The notes under the pieces were generated by a model, which had not been told where the DNA came from, searched no databases, and worked only from the letters and a program-made list of their open reading frames with translations. Position numbers and translations under genes: made by a program. This document shows, one piece after another, positions 26,380 through 36,884 of a stretch of 64,000 nt of DNA (its first letter is position 1; every line of letters begins with the position of its first letter). The DNA lies in contig JABDLS010000051.1 of NCBI GenBank assembly GCA_013002885.1, forward strand, positions 1-64,000, written 5' to 3'. The stretch is from Gemmatimonadota bacterium. GTDB lineage: Bacteria > Gemmatimonadota > Gemmatimonadetes > Longimicrobiales > Gaopeijiaceae.

Positions 26380-27278
26380 GGCCCGAAGCCCCCGACCACA
26401 CGGGAAATTACGCCGTCCGCATTCCCGAGCCGACGGCGGGCCTCGGCGGCATCCACACCCAGCCGTCCCATGACCAGCGCCGTCTTCACGTGCCCACCCG
26501 CCCGCTCGAGGAGGTCGGCGGCCTCCTCTCGCTCGATATCCAGCATTCCTTCAAGGATCCGCTCCCCCCGGTCCTTCAGCTTCGCACACGTGACCTGGAG
26601 GTCCACCATGAGGTTCCCGTAGACCTTCCCCAGCCTGACCATCGCGCCGGTGGTGATTGTGTTGAGCACGAGCTTGGTCGCCGTACCGGCTTTCATCCGG
26701 GTGGATCCCGTGATGACCTCGGGCCCCACCAACGGCGCGATGACCACGTCGAGGCGCTCCACCAACTCCCGAGGCGGCTCGGTGCACATGAGGAAGCCGG
26801 TCCGAGCACCCAACTCGGAGGCTCGATCCACCGCCCCGTGTACGTAGGGTGTCGTGCCCGAGGTGGCGATGCCGAGGACGAAGTCCTGCGGGCCCACAGC
26901 CAAGCGGTCCATCTCCACCGCCCCGTCTGCCGGGTGGTCTTCAGCACCCTCCTGGGCCCGGACCAGTGCATCGTATCCACCGGCGATCACGCCGCGGACC
27001 ATCATGGGGTCGGTCCCGTACGTGGGGGGCATCTCGGCAGCGTCGAGGACACCGAGCCTTCCCGACGTACCCGCGCCGACATAGATGAGACGGCCACCGG
27101 TACGAAACGCCTCCTCGGCCAGCTCCACGGCCCGGGCGATGGCCACGCGCTCTTCCCCCACGGCCTCGGCTACCCGCCGATCCTCGGCGTTGATGAGGTC
27201 GACGATCCCCTGGGCGTCGAGTTCGTCGATGCCTTGGGAAGCAGGATTTCGCTGTTCGGTGAGGCGAGGATCGCGCAT
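26376..27278 (-). CDS. murQ: N-acetylmuramic acid 6-phosphate etherase
   Basis: MRDPRLTEQRNPASQGIDELDAQGIVDLINAEDRRVAEAVGEE, GGRLIYVGAGTSGRLGVLDAAEMPPTYGTDP, GIATSGTTPYVHGAV, GSTRMKAGTATKLVLNTITTGAMVRLGKVYGNLMVDLQVTCAKL. Start trimmed to 27278. Confidence 0.96.
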   Translation of the reverse strand: MRDPRLTEQRNPASQGIDELDAQGIVDLINAEDRRVAEAVGEERVAIARAVELAEEAFRTGGRLIYVGAGTSGRLGVLDAAEMPPTYGTDPMMVRGVIAGGYDALVRAQEGAEDHPADGAVEMDRLAVGPQDFVLGIATSGTTPYVHGAVDRASELGARTGFLMCTEPPRELVERLDVVIAPLVGPEVITGSTRMKAGTATKLVLNTITTGAMVRLGKVYGNLMVDLQVTCAKLKDRGERILEGMLDIEREEAADLLERAGGHVKTALVMGRLGVDAAEARRRLGNADGVISRVVGGFGP

Positions 27279-27383
27279 GGGCGGTTGTGAGCGGGAGCGG
27301 CGCGTCAGATCTTCAGCGGCGCCCGAAGCTATGAGAAGCGACGCGGCACCGGCAACGAACCCTACCCCCGAACCCGACCCTCG

Positions 27384-29135
27384 ATGCGATCCGATGGCTC
27401 TCTGGCCCTCACGGGCCTCGCTCTGTCCGTGCTCCTGGCGGCCTGCACCCCGTCTGACGGCGGTCCCGCCGAGCTGACCTTCCCCGAAACGTGGCGTTAC
27501 TCCGTCGACGCGGCCCCGGTGGTCGCCGACAGCGGGATGGTCGTGACCACCGACGAGTACGCGAGCCAGGTGGGAACCGACATCCTCAGGGAAGGCGGCA
27601 ATGCCGTCGACGCCGCCATCGCCGTTCAGTTCGCCCTCGCGGTGGTGAATCCGGAAGCCGGCAACATCGGGGGCGGTGGCTTCATGGTGCTCCGGACGCC
27701 CGACGACGAAACGGCCGCCCTGGACTACCGTGAAAAGGCGCCGCTGGCCGCGACTCGGGACATGTTCCTGGACGAAGAAGGCAACCTCACCGACAAGTCG
27801 GTGGTAGGGCACCTGGCTGTTGGGGTGCCGGGCACCGTCGCGGGCATGTGGCAAGCGTGGGAGCGATACGGTTCCCTCGACTGGGAGGCGCTGGTGGCGC
27901 CCGCTGTCGAGCTCGCCGAGGGCTTCGAGGTGAAGGAGCGCTTCCTGGGTTCTCTGGGCTCGACCATGGTGGCGTCGCTGACGGCTTTCGAAGCCTCCGC
28001 GGTCCAGTTCCTCCCTCGGGAGGGCCAGCCACCCCTGGTGGGTGACACCCTGCGCCAGCCCGACCTGGCGGCGACGCTGAGGCGGATTATCGAGGATGGG
28101 CCCGACGGCTTCTACGCCGGGGAGACCGCCGACCTCATCGTCGCCGAGATGGAACGGGGCGGTGGCATCATCACCCACGAGGACCTGGCCACATACCAGG
28201 CGGCATGGCGGGCGCCGGTGTCATTCGAGTATCGGGGTCATCGGGTCATCTCCATGCCGCCCTCTTCGTCGGGTGGCCCCACCATGGCGGAGATGGGCAA
28301 CATCCTGGAGCTGTACGATCTGACGGCGATGGACTGGCACGGGCCCGAGATGATCCATCTCTACGCCGAGGCGTGGAAGCGCTCCTTCGCCGACCGCAAC
28401 TACTACCTGGCGGATCCCGACTTCGTCGAGATGCCCCTGGAGCGGATGACCTCCGACGCGTACGCCGCCGAACGAGCATCGACCATCGGGATGGACCGGG
28501 CCACGCCCTCCACGGAGATCGAACCTGGCCTGGGCCCGGCCTTCTCCGAAGGCGAGAACACGACCCACTACTCCATCGTCGATGCCCAAGGGATGGCGGT
28601 GTCGGTGACGACGACCATCAACTCATGGTACGGCAGCAAGGTCACGGTCACCGGCGCAGGCTTCGTGCTCAACAACGAGATGGATGACTTCGCGGCCAAG
28701 CCAGGCACACCCAACCAGTTCGGCCTCGTCCAGGGCGAGAACAACGCCGTAGCACCGGGCAAGCGTATGCTGTCGGCCATGACTCCCTCCATCGTGTTGG
28801 ATCCGTCGGGCGAACTCCTCATGGTCACGGGCACGCCCGGCGGCTCCACGATTATCACGACCGTCTTCCAGACCATCTCCAACGTCATCGATTACGGGAT
28901 GAACGTCGTACAGGCGGTCAACGCTCCGCGGGTCCACCACCAGCACCTCCCGGACCAGATCTTCTACGAAGCCGGAGGGCTGCCAGCCGAGACCGTGGCC
29001 GCCCTGGAGGCCCTGGGGCACACCATGGTCGAGAGGAACGACGTCTCGGGGGACGTGCAGGCCATCCTCGTGGTCGACGGACAGCTGACGGCGTGGTCGG
29101 ATCCTCGTCGTGGCGGGCGGGCGGTGGGATACTGA
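27384..29135 (+). CDS. ggt: Gamma-glutamyltransferase, putative lipoprotein
   Basis: MRSDGSLALTGLALSVLLAACTPSDGG (lipobox), GNAVDAAIAVQFALAVVNPEAGNIGGGGFMVLR, ENTTHYSIVDAQGMAVSVTTTINSWYGSKV (catalytic Thr region), KRMLSAMTPSIVLDPSGELLMVTGTPGGSTIITTV. Confidence 0.95.
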   Translation: MRSDGSLALTGLALSVLLAACTPSDGGPAELTFPETWRYSVDAAPVVADSGMVVTTDEYASQVGTDILREGGNAVDAAIAVQFALAVVNPEAGNIGGGGFMVLRTPDDETAALDYREKAPLAATRDMFLDEEGNLTDKSVVGHLAVGVPGTVAGMWQAWERYGSLDWEALVAPAVELAEGFEVKERFLGSLGSTMVASLTAFEASAVQFLPREGQPPLVGDTLRQPDLAATLRRIIEDGPDGFYAGETADLIVAEMERGGGIITHEDLATYQAAWRAPVSFEYRGHRVISMPPSSSGGPTMAEMGNILELYDLTAMDWHGPEMIHLYAEAWKRSFADRNYYLADPDFVEMPLERMTSDAYAAERASTIGMDRATPSTEIEPGLGPAFSEGENTTHYSIVDAQGMAVSVTTTINSWYGSKVTVTGAGFVLNNEMDDFAAKPGTPNQFGLVQGENNAVAPGKRMLSAMTPSIVLDPSGELLMVTGTPGGSTIITTVFQTISNVIDYGMNVVQAVNAPRVHHQHLPDQIFYEAGGLPAETVAALEALGHTMVERNDVSGDVQAILVVDGQLTAWSDPRRGGRAVGY

Positions 29136-29210
29136 GGTAGAGCGAAGCCCGCGATGAGGCTCAGGCGACCGGCGAGGACCACGTCCCGCCCAGGCGGGTA
29201 AGTCGGGGCC

Positions 29211-31022
29211 ATGCACGAACTCCGCGCGATCCTCCCCTATTTCCGCCCCTACACGGAAGCGCTCATCGGGGGCCTCGTGTGCGTGGTCTTCGCGAATGTG
29301 TTCCAGATCCTCGGCCCCTGGTTCATGAAGCTCGCCATCGACGGGATGGGCGACCCCGACGTGACCATGGGCCCGATCACGCTCTATGCCGCAATGATCG
29401 TCGTGGTGGCCTTCGTCGGTGGCGTGTTCCGTTTCGGCATGCGCCAGCTCCTCAACGGCGTCAGTCGGCGCATCGAGACCGACCTGAGGGACGACTTCTT
29501 TCGTCACCTCCTCCGACTCGACGCTCGCTTCTACGGCTCGACCCGTACCGGCGACCTCATGAGCCGCGCCACCAACGACACCCTCGCCGTCCGCATGGCC
29601 GCGGGACCGGCCATCATGTACACCGTCAACACGGTAGCCAGCTTCGTCTTCGCTCTCGGCTTCATGCTCTGGATCAGTCCGCGACTGACCCTTTTCGCCC
29701 TGGTTCCCCTCGTGGTGCTGCCCCCCATCGTACTGGGCTTCGGCCGCATCATCCACCAGCGATTCGAAGAGATCCAGGAGCAGTTCTCGTCACTTTCGAC
29801 CTTCGTACAGGAGAGCCTCACCGGCGTGCGCCTCGTCCGCGCGTACACTCAGGAGTCCGAGCAGGCGCGTCAGTTCGACGGCTATAATGCCGACTACCGG
29901 AGCCGGAACATGGGCCTCGTGCTCCGGGCCGGCGCATTCCATCCGGTCCTTTCCATCGTGTCGGGTACTGCGATGGTCCTCGTGACCTGGTTGGGCGCGG
30001 TGGAGGTGATGGAGAACCGGATGTCTCTAGGGGACTTCGTCGCGTTCGGCTTCTACCTGACCCTCCTCATCTGGCCCATGATCGCCCTGGGCTGGGTGGT
30101 GAATTTGTATCAACGCGGCGCCGCCTCCATGGGGCGCCTCAACCGCATCTTCGAGACGGAACCGGACATCGATCTTCCCGACGAGCCGGCGCCTATCGCA
30201 GGTGCCCGCGGTGCCATCACCTTCGAGAACGTCTCTTTCCGCTATCCAGACACCGAGCGGCTGGTCCTCGAATCCATCGATTTCACCGTAGAGGCCGGTC
30301 AGACCGTCGCCATCGTGGGTCCCACGGGAGCCGGGAAGAGCACGCTTCTGGCGCTCCTCACGCGGCTGTACGATCCCTCGGAGGGTCGAATCCTCCTCGA
30401 CGGCACCTCCCTGGACCTCTTCGATCCTGCGGAGCTGCGTCGTCGGATCGGTATGGTCCCTCAGGACTCGTTCCTCTTCTCGAACACCATCGCCGGCAAC
30501 ATCGGTCTCGGGTTGGATGAAGAGGACCTGGATGCCGGTGCGGGACTCAACCCCGAGGGTGGCCGCGACATCGCCACCGCCGTTCGTCGGTCCGCAGAGA
30601 TCGCCCAGCTCCACGAGCAGATCGAGGACTTCCCCAAGGGCTACGACACCATCCTCGGAGAGCGGGGAATCAACCTCTCCGGTGGCCAGAAGCAGCGGGC
30701 CACTCTCGCCCGCGCGCTGGCCCGGAACCCTCTCATCCTCATCCTCGACGACGCCCTCAGCGCCGTGGATACCCACACCGAGTCGGCCATTCTCGAAGAC
30801 CTTCGCGAAGTCGCCGTCAGGCGGACGGTCTTCATCGTGAGCCACCGGGTCAGCGCCGTGATGAACGCCGACAAGGTTCTGGTTCTGGAGAACGGACGAA
30901 TCGTCCAGGAAGGAGCCCACGACGAGCTCATTGCCCAGGAGGGCACGTACGAGCGGCTGCTCCGCCGGCAGCTTCTGGAGGAAGATCTCGAAGCCACGCC
31001 CGCCGGGGCGGTGGGCGACTGA
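29211..31022 (+). CDS. ABC transporter, fused permease/ATP-binding protein (MsbA/MdlB-like)
   Basis: N-terminal TM domain; VAIVGPTGAGKSTLLALLTRLYDPSEGRILLDG (Walker A), LSGGQKQRATLARALARNPLILILDDALSAVDTHTE (signature/Walker B), VSHRVSAV. Confidence 0.95.
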   Translation: MHELRAILPYFRPYTEALIGGLVCVVFANVFQILGPWFMKLAIDGMGDPDVTMGPITLYAAMIVVVAFVGGVFRFGMRQLLNGVSRRIETDLRDDFFRHLLRLDARFYGSTRTGDLMSRATNDTLAVRMAAGPAIMYTVNTVASFVFALGFMLWISPRLTLFALVPLVVLPPIVLGFGRIIHQRFEEIQEQFSSLSTFVQESLTGVRLVRAYTQESEQARQFDGYNADYRSRNMGLVLRAGAFHPVLSIVSGTAMVLVTWLGAVEVMENRMSLGDFVAFGFYLTLLIWPMIALGWVVNLYQRGAASMGRLNRIFETEPDIDLPDEPAPIAGARGAITFENVSFRYPDTERLVLESIDFTVEAGQTVAIVGPTGAGKSTLLALLTRLYDPSEGRILLDGTSLDLFDPAELRRRIGMVPQDSFLFSNTIAGNIGLGLDEEDLDAGAGLNPEGGRDIATAVRRSAEIAQLHEQIEDFPKGYDTILGERGINLSGGQKQRATLARALARNPLILILDDALSAVDTHTESAILEDLREVAVRRTVFIVSHRVSAVMNADKVLVLENGRIVQEGAHDELIAQEGTYERLLRRQLLEEDLEATPAGAVGD

Positions 31023-31029
31023 CCCCCCT

Positions 31030-31761
31030 CTAGATTCGCTCGAGGATGAACGCCGGGGTGAAGCGCGTCAGGTAGGAGGCCAGCACCGTGAACTGGCCGG
31101 TGAGGAGCAAGACCCCGAGAAGGATCAGGAGCACTCCCGACGCCTTTTCGACCACCGGGATCCACCGACGGAACCGCTTGAAGGTTTGCAGGAACCAGTC
31201 CAGGGCCAGGGACGCGATGAGGAACGGGACGGCCAGGCCGAGAGAGTAGACGCTGAGGAGACCCACCCCCGCCCACATCGTCTCCTGGGTCATCCCGTAG
31301 GTAAGGATCGCCCCGAGAATGGGACCGATGCACGGCGTCCAACCGGCGCCGAACGCCATGCCCACGCCCAAGGTCCCCAGGTACCCAGCGGGCTTGTCCG
31401 CCAGGTGTATGCGCTTCTCGCGCATGAGCGGTGTCAGTCTGAAGACACCGGAGAGGTGGAGCCCGAGGATGATGATGATGACCCCGCCGATCCGCGCGAT
31501 GAGGAGTTCGTATTGGCGGAGGAACTGGCCGAGGAAAGACGCCGACGCACCGAGGAGGATGAAGATGGTGGAGAAGCCCACCACGAAGAGCATGGAGTGC
31601 ATGAACGTGGCTTTCCTGTTCACGCCCTCCTGGAGGTCCTCCAGGCTCATCCCCGTGACGAACGCCAGATAGCTGGGCACGAGGGGCAGGACACACGGCG
31701 AGAGGAATGAGAAGACTCCCGCCGTGAAGGCGATGAAGATCCCCACTTCGGCTTCGTTCAC
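31030..31761 (-). CDS. Cytochrome c biogenesis protein CcdA/DsbD-type transmembrane protein
   Basis: GTG at 31761: MNEAEVGIFIAFTAGVFSFLSPCVLPLVPSYLAFVTGMS..., GMAFGAGWTPCIGPILGAIL; paired PC motifs and TM helices. Confidence 0.92.
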   Translation of the reverse strand: MNEAEVGIFIAFTAGVFSFLSPCVLPLVPSYLAFVTGMSLEDLQEGVNRKATFMHSMLFVVGFSTIFILLGASASFLGQFLRQYELLIARIGGVIIIILGLHLSGVFRLTPLMREKRIHLADKPAGYLGTLGVGMAFGAGWTPCIGPILGAILTYGMTQETMWAGVGLLSVYSLGLAVPFLIASLALDWFLQTFKRFRRWIPVVEKASGVLLILLGVLLLTGQFTVLASYLTRFTPAFILERI

Positions 31762-33371
31762 GGTTCCTCTTTCCCGGATTCGATTGTATTGCGCAGCGCG
31801 GCACGCTCCTGAGTCCTCGCCCGGTGCGACTGAACATACGCCCGGACGCCCGTCGTCACACCGATCCATCCCGCCAAGGCGGCCAGAACGTATCCCACAG
31901 CCGTGGGTGCCAGAGCCGCCAAGAGCGCCAATACGAGGACGGCGATGGACAGCGTGCCCAGTACCGTCCGGTCTTCGCGGCCCAACATGCGATCCCCTGC
32001 CAGGGCATCCCCGAGAATCTCGCTGGCTCGCACGACGGATGCCATCGTCAGTCGCCCGGGAGACGAACCGATGCGCCGGATGTTTCGTTCCAGGCGGACC
32101 GGCAGCGGGTCTTCAGGGTCCAGGGGCTCGGTGGACATGCCGAGGGCCGTCGAGACGGTTCGACCACCGATGACCGGCCCCCCCGGAAGTACGATCTCCA
32201 CCGAACTCGCCAGGTCGGCGAGGAACAAGCCCTCCAACTGGCGCCCCATTCCCTCGTCGAGCACGCCCACGTCGAGCTCCCAGTTCCCGAGGAGGCTCGC
32301 GGAGTTGAGGTTGCTCGACCCGATCCGGGACCATACGCCGTCCACTACCGAAGTTTTGGCGTGCATCATGGGGCCCTGCCACTCGAAGATCCTCACACCC
32401 GACTCGAGGAGGTACCGGTACCCGCCGCGTGACATCGATCCGACGATGGGCCAGTTGTTGTGCGCAGGCACCAGAATCCGGACGTCGACGCCATGCTGGG
32501 CTGCCGAGGCCAGAGCCTCGGAAATGGACTTCGGAGCCACGAAGTAGGCGTCGGTTATCCAGATGGACCGCCGTGCCTTCGATGCTACGAGGTGGAGGGT
32601 CCGGTAGACGCGTGTCCGTCCGGGCTCGCCTTCGATGAGCCACACAGGCGTGCCGTCCGCTTCCACGGGGGGCTCGAGGTGCGCGGCGAGAGAGACGGGT
32701 TCCGACACGTGGGCCCACACCGCTTCGAACGCCACCGCCGCCGCGTGGGCCGCCGGGCCCCGGATCTCGACGCCCGTGTCGCGCCAGGGCGCCTCCGACT
32801 CGGTTCCCGCCCACTCATGGCCGACGCAAAGTCCACCGAGATGAGCCACCTTCCCATCGACGACCACGAGCTTGCGGTGATCCCTCTGCAGGGCTCCGAA
32901 GGGGTTGCCGAGGGCGACCCGGGGTGGGTTGAACGCCGTCACCTGGACGCCGGCTTCCCGGAGAGGCTTCCAGAAGTTCCTGGGCGTGGCCCAGCACCCC
33001 ATCCAGTCGTACAGAACGTAGACGGGCACGCCTTCCCGAGCCTTCTCGATGAGAGCCGACCGGAACTCCCGCCCGACGGGATCGTCGCGGACGAGGTAAT
33101 TCTCGAAATAGACGAAGCGTTCTGCAGACCGAATCGAGTCCAGCCAGGCGGAGAAGGTGACAGGCCCCTCGAACTGGAGCCGGATCTCGTTGCCGCAGAT
33201 GGTCTCACTTCCGGTGGCTCGCGCCAATTCCATCCACGGGAATCGATGCTTGGCTTCGTCCCCTTCCGGGTGACGGAACTGCATGGGATGGACGGCGGGG
33301 TCGCGTGACCCGCTCACGGGAGATGGCATGGCCTGAACTTCGAGGTGCGGCGGGGCGCGATCAAGCGCCAC
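31758..33371 (-). CDS. Phospholipase D/cardiolipin synthase-like protein
   Basis: Two HKD motifs: LQRDHRKLVVVDGKVAHLGGLCVGHEW and MMHAKTSVVDGVWSRIGSSNLNSASL; C-terminal hydrophobic hairpin. True start may be internal. Confidence 0.9.
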   Translation of the reverse strand: MALDRAPPHLEVQAMPSPVSGSRDPAVHPMQFRHPEGDEAKHRFPWMELARATGSETICGNEIRLQFEGPVTFSAWLDSIRSAERFVYFENYLVRDDPVGREFRSALIEKAREGVPVYVLYDWMGCWATPRNFWKPLREAGVQVTAFNPPRVALGNPFGALQRDHRKLVVVDGKVAHLGGLCVGHEWAGTESEAPWRDTGVEIRGPAAHAAAVAFEAVWAHVSEPVSLAAHLEPPVEADGTPVWLIEGEPGRTRVYRTLHLVASKARRSIWITDAYFVAPKSISEALASAAQHGVDVRILVPAHNNWPIVGSMSRGGYRYLLESGVRIFEWQGPMMHAKTSVVDGVWSRIGSSNLNSASLLGNWELDVGVLDEGMGRQLEGLFLADLASSVEIVLPGGPVIGGRTVSTALGMSTEPLDPEDPLPVRLERNIRRIGSSPGRLTMASVVRASEILGDALAGDRMLGREDRTVLGTLSIAVLVLALLAALAPTAVGYVLAALAGWIGVTTGVRAYVQSHRARTQERAALRNTIESGKEEP

Positions 33372-33395
33372 GCCGCGCCCGAGTCCCGGCCTCTC

Positions 33396-35837
33396 CTATT
33401 CCGAACGGAGCGCCTGCATCGGGTCCACCCGTGTGGCGCGACGGGCCGGGACGTACGACGCCGCCAACGCCACCAACGCCAGAACCGCCCCGACCGCCGC
33501 ATACGTGGTCGGATCCGTGGCGCTGACCTCGAAAAGGAGCTCCACCAGGAAGCGAGACAGCCCGATAGCGGCAAGTACGCCCACCACCAGAGCCCCGACG
33601 GCCAGGAGAGCTCCCTCGCGCAGGACCATCCCCAGGACCTGACGCTCTTCGGCGCCGAGGGCCATGCGAACGCCGAACTCCCGAGTCCGCTGACTCACGG
33701 CGAAGGCCAGCACGCCCAGGACACCGATGGCGGCAATGAAGAGGGCGAGGATCGCGAAAGCGGTGAAGAGAGCCGCGTTGAGGCGGTCTGCAGCGATATC
33801 CTCACGTCGCAGTTCGTTTAGGGTCGTGACGTTGTCCAGCGGTCGATCGGCCTGCATGCCGCGAACGATCTCCGTCACCCTCCGGGCGATGGGGCCCGCC
33901 TCTCCCGTCGTAGCGACGATGATGGCCGGCCCGGCACCCTGTTGGGCCGCCGGCAGGTAGAGGGTGTGAGCTCCGGAGAGCGAAAGGCCGTACTCCCGGG
34001 TGTTCGCGGCGACGCCGACGATGCGCGACCACGGGCCCCAATCGCCATTGAATTGCTGCTGGGCTATGCGCCCCCCGATGGGGTTCTCGTTGCCGAAGAT
34101 GTCCTGGGCCATTCGCTCGTTGATGATGACGACGCGCTCGCTGTCGGCGTCGTCGGTAGCTCGGAACGACCGGCCCTGGACCATGGGCACGCCCACCGTC
34201 TCGAAGTAGCTCTCGGACACCAGATTCACCTGCCCCATGGGCGATGCGACGCCGTCCTCGGCAACGCCCTCCACCCGGAAGGTCCTCTGGGTGAGGATCA
34301 CCGGCTGGAAGGGCGCCCTGCTGGCGTGGGCCACCGAACGGACCTCGGGGAAGCTCTCGATCTCCTCGATGACGCGGTCCATCAGCCTGAGGTTCTCGTC
34401 GCCCGGCATCCCCGTGGTGTTGGGAGACTGCATGGCGACGACGCTCTCGTACGCGATCCCCGTGTCCACCTCGGTGAGGTTGATGAGGCTACGGACCATG
34501 AGGCCGGCGCCGATGAGGAGGGTGAAGGACAGTGCGAGCTGGCTCACGACCAGCCCATGCTGCACGTGCTTTCTCGACAGCCCCACGGCGCCCCGGGCAC
34601 CCGCCGCCGCTCCTGCAGCGTTGCCCAGCCCCTGGAGCCCCGGGAGGGTCGGCGTCCACGCGAGCAGAACGGCAACGCCCACGGCGACCCCGATGGTGAA
34701 CAGCAGGACCGGGACATCGATGCCGATCTCGCCGGTGCGGACCGTGAAGCGATCGGCATACTGGACGAGGAGTTCGAGGCCGAAGACCGCGAGGCCAAGA
34801 CCCAGCGCCGCGCCCCCCAGCGAAAGGAGAAGGTTTTCGGTGAGGAGGTCCTGGCGTAGCCGGCGCTTCCCGGCACCGAGGGCGGCGCGAACGGTGAGCT
34901 CACGCTCCCTCCTCACGATTCGTGTGAGCGTCAGGTTGGCGACGTTGGCACACGCCAGGAGCAGAACGAGCCCCACGGTACCCATGAGTACAAGCAAGGT
35001 CGGTCGCGCCTCCCGGGTGAGTTCCTCCTGCCAGGGTGTCGCCCGGACGGTCATCTGGAGGTGGTCGGGATAGGCGGCCGGATACGATTCGTGCAGTGCT
35101 CGATTGAGCGACTCGAGCTCGGACTGGGCCGCTTGCACCGTCTGCCCCGGCCCGAGACGCGCGAAGACGTCCGTCATCCGGTGCGTCCGGTCGTCTTCCA
35201 TCGTGGCGCTCTGGTAGTGGGCGTTCGTCGCATAGTTGACGAAGAAGTCCTGCGTCCTGGTGCCGGTGTAATGCGTACCCGGCTCCAGGACCCCGATGAT
35301 GCGGGTCACCGTCGGCGACGAGAAAGCGTAGAGTCGGACGGTCGTTCCGATGACGTCCGGATCTGCGCCGAAGACCCGAGTCCAGTAGTTGTGGGTCAGG
35401 ACCATGACGGGCTCGGCCCCACGTCCGTCGTCGGCGGCGTTCATTGTCCGGCCGTATTGGGGCGTGAGGTCGAGGACGTCGAAGTAGTTCGCCGTGACCA
35501 AGCCACCGATGGCCCGGTGAGGCTCGTCGTCTCCCACGACGGTGAAGGTCCAGTCGCCGTACTCGACGAATTCGTCCATGGTCCTGGACTGCTCGCGATA
35601 GTCCTGGACCTCCTCGAACGAGAAGGAGACGTTGTCGAGGCCCGCCGCCAACGCCGGCTGCTGCACGTAGAGAATCCGATCTGCGTCCGGGTACGGCAGC
35701 GGTGCCAGCAGCACCCCGTGTATGACGCTGAAGATCGCGGTGTTGAGGCCGATACCGAGCCCCAGAGTGAGCACGAACGCGGCGGTGTAGCCCGGTGTGC
35801 GCAGAAGGCTGCGCAGCGTGATACGAAGGTTCTTCAT
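33396..35837 (-). CDS. MacB-like/ADOP-type ABC transporter permease (FtsX domains)
   Basis: [58 protein letters not shown]; two FtsX-like TM regions; C-terminal [31 protein letters not shown]...[19 protein letters not shown]. Confidence 0.92.
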   Translation of the reverse strand: MKNLRITLRSLLRTPGYTAAFVLTLGLGIGLNTAIFSVIHGVLLAPLPYPDADRILYVQQPALAAGLDNVSFSFEEVQDYREQSRTMDEFVEYGDWTFTVVGDDEPHRAIGGLVTANYFDVLDLTPQYGRTMNAADDGRGAEPVMVLTHNYWTRVFGADPDVIGTTVRLYAFSSPTVTRIIGVLEPGTHYTGTRTQDFFVNYATNAHYQSATMEDDRTHRMTDVFARLGPGQTVQAAQSELESLNRALHESYPAAYPDHLQMTVRATPWQEELTREARPTLLVLMGTVGLVLLLACANVANLTLTRIVRRERELTVRAALGAGKRRLRQDLLTENLLLSLGGAALGLGLAVFGLELLVQYADRFTVRTGEIGIDVPVLLFTIGVAVGVAVLLAWTPTLPGLQGLGNAAGAAAGARGAVGLSRKHVQHGLVVSQLALSFTLLIGAGLMVRSLINLTEVDTGIAYESVVAMQSPNTTGMPGDENLRLMDRVIEEIESFPEVRSVAHASRAPFQPVILTQRTFRVEGVAEDGVASPMGQVNLVSESYFETVGVPMVQGRSFRATDDADSERVVIINERMAQDIFGNENPIGGRIAQQQFNGDWGPWSRIVGVAANTREYGLSLSGAHTLYLPAAQQGAGPAIIVATTGEAGPIARRVTEIVRGMQADRPLDNVTTLNELRREDIAADRLNAALFTAFAILALFIAAIGVLGVLAFAVSQRTREFGVRMALGAEERQVLGMVLREGALLAVGALVVGVLAAIGLSRFLVELLFEVSATDPTTYAAVGAVLALVALAASYVPARRATRVDPMQALRSE

Positions 35838-35902
35838 CGTCGTCCCCTCCCTCAGAGTTCAGGCCGGAGCCCCTGCCCCGAGCCGCCGGCCGTGCCGGCC
35901 CC

Positions 35903-36883
35903 TCAACCTGCCTTGGTGAGGTACCGGTAGGATATCAGCTTGTACGCCAACTTCGCCACCACGAAGTCCGGCGCGGGCAACCCCGGCGTCGGAGCCAGCT
36001 CCACGATGTCGGCGGCGACCACGTCGCGTTCCTCGAAGACCCTTCGAAGGAAGCGCAGGGTCCTGTACCAGTCTCCGCCCCCCGGCTCCGGCGTCCCGGT
36101 GGACGGCACGATGGACGGGTCGAAGTAGTCGACGTCGAAGGTGAGGTAGACCTTGGGGCCCAGGGCCTCGAGGGCCTCCTCCATCCAACGGTCGTCTTCC
36201 CACATGTCGTCGGCCCAGATGAGCGTCGACGCCTTCGACGCCCGGGAAAGGTCGATCTCTTCCCGACTCACGCCACGGAGGCCCACACCGACGACGTCGG
36301 CCCGGTCGAGGACGCGGGCCATGGCCGAAGCGTGCGAGGCGGGCGTGCCCTCGTATTGGAGGCGAAGGTCGGCGTGAGCATCCATCTGAAGGACGCTCAA
36401 GCGCTCCCTTCCAAAGCGTTGGGCCTGGGCGAGGATGGCAGGGGACGAAACCGAGTGCTCTCCTCCGAGCATGAGGAGGAAGCCGTCTCCCAGAGCCTCC
36501 GCCACCCTGCCATAGGCCGCCTGGAGTTCGTCCATGGCCGGCGCCGCCCCCGCCCTCGTGAGTTCGAGGGCCGGAAGAGTGCGGATGTCGAGGGTGGCGC
36601 CCGGCTCGCAGTCGAGCTCCTGGTCGTAGAGTTCCACATACCGTGACGCCTGGATGATGGCGTCGGGACCCAGGCGAGTGCCTGCCCCCCATGAAGTGGT
36701 CGACTCATAGGGTACGGGCAGGACCGCGACGTCGGCCTCGTTCAGGGGGCCGTCGGTGCGATCGAGGCCAAGGAAGGCTCGGGGTAACTCCCAGGGCAGA
36801 TCCGCCAGGTCGTTGGGAACGCCTACCGGTGGCGCCGAGTCCCGGCCACGGCCAGGCGCGTCCGGATCCGGTCGGTTGGGCAT
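35903..36883 (-). CDS. Agmatinase/arginase family (ureohydrolase)
   Basis: LLMLGGEHSVSSPAI, VLQMDAHADLRLQYEGTPASHASAMARV, VYLTFDVDYFDPSIVPSTGTPEPGG. Confidence 0.93.
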   Translation of the reverse strand: MPNRPDPDAPGRGRDSAPPVGVPNDLADLPWELPRAFLGLDRTDGPLNEADVAVLPVPYESTTSWGAGTRLGPDAIIQASRYVELYDQELDCEPGATLDIRTLPALELTRAGAAPAMDELQAAYGRVAEALGDGFLLMLGGEHSVSSPAILAQAQRFGRERLSVLQMDAHADLRLQYEGTPASHASAMARVLDRADVVGVGLRGVSREEIDLSRASKASTLIWADDMWEDDRWMEEALEALGPKVYLTFDVDYFDPSIVPSTGTPEPGGGDWYRTLRFLRRVFEERDVVAADIVELAPTPGLPAPDFVVAKLAYKLISYRYLTKAG

Positions 36884-36884
36884 G

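Noticed and set aside
26376-28178. 600-aa extended form of murQ
   Set aside because: The N-terminal half is antisense to gamma-glutamyltransferase; the MurQ start MRDPRLTEQRNPAS is at 27278.
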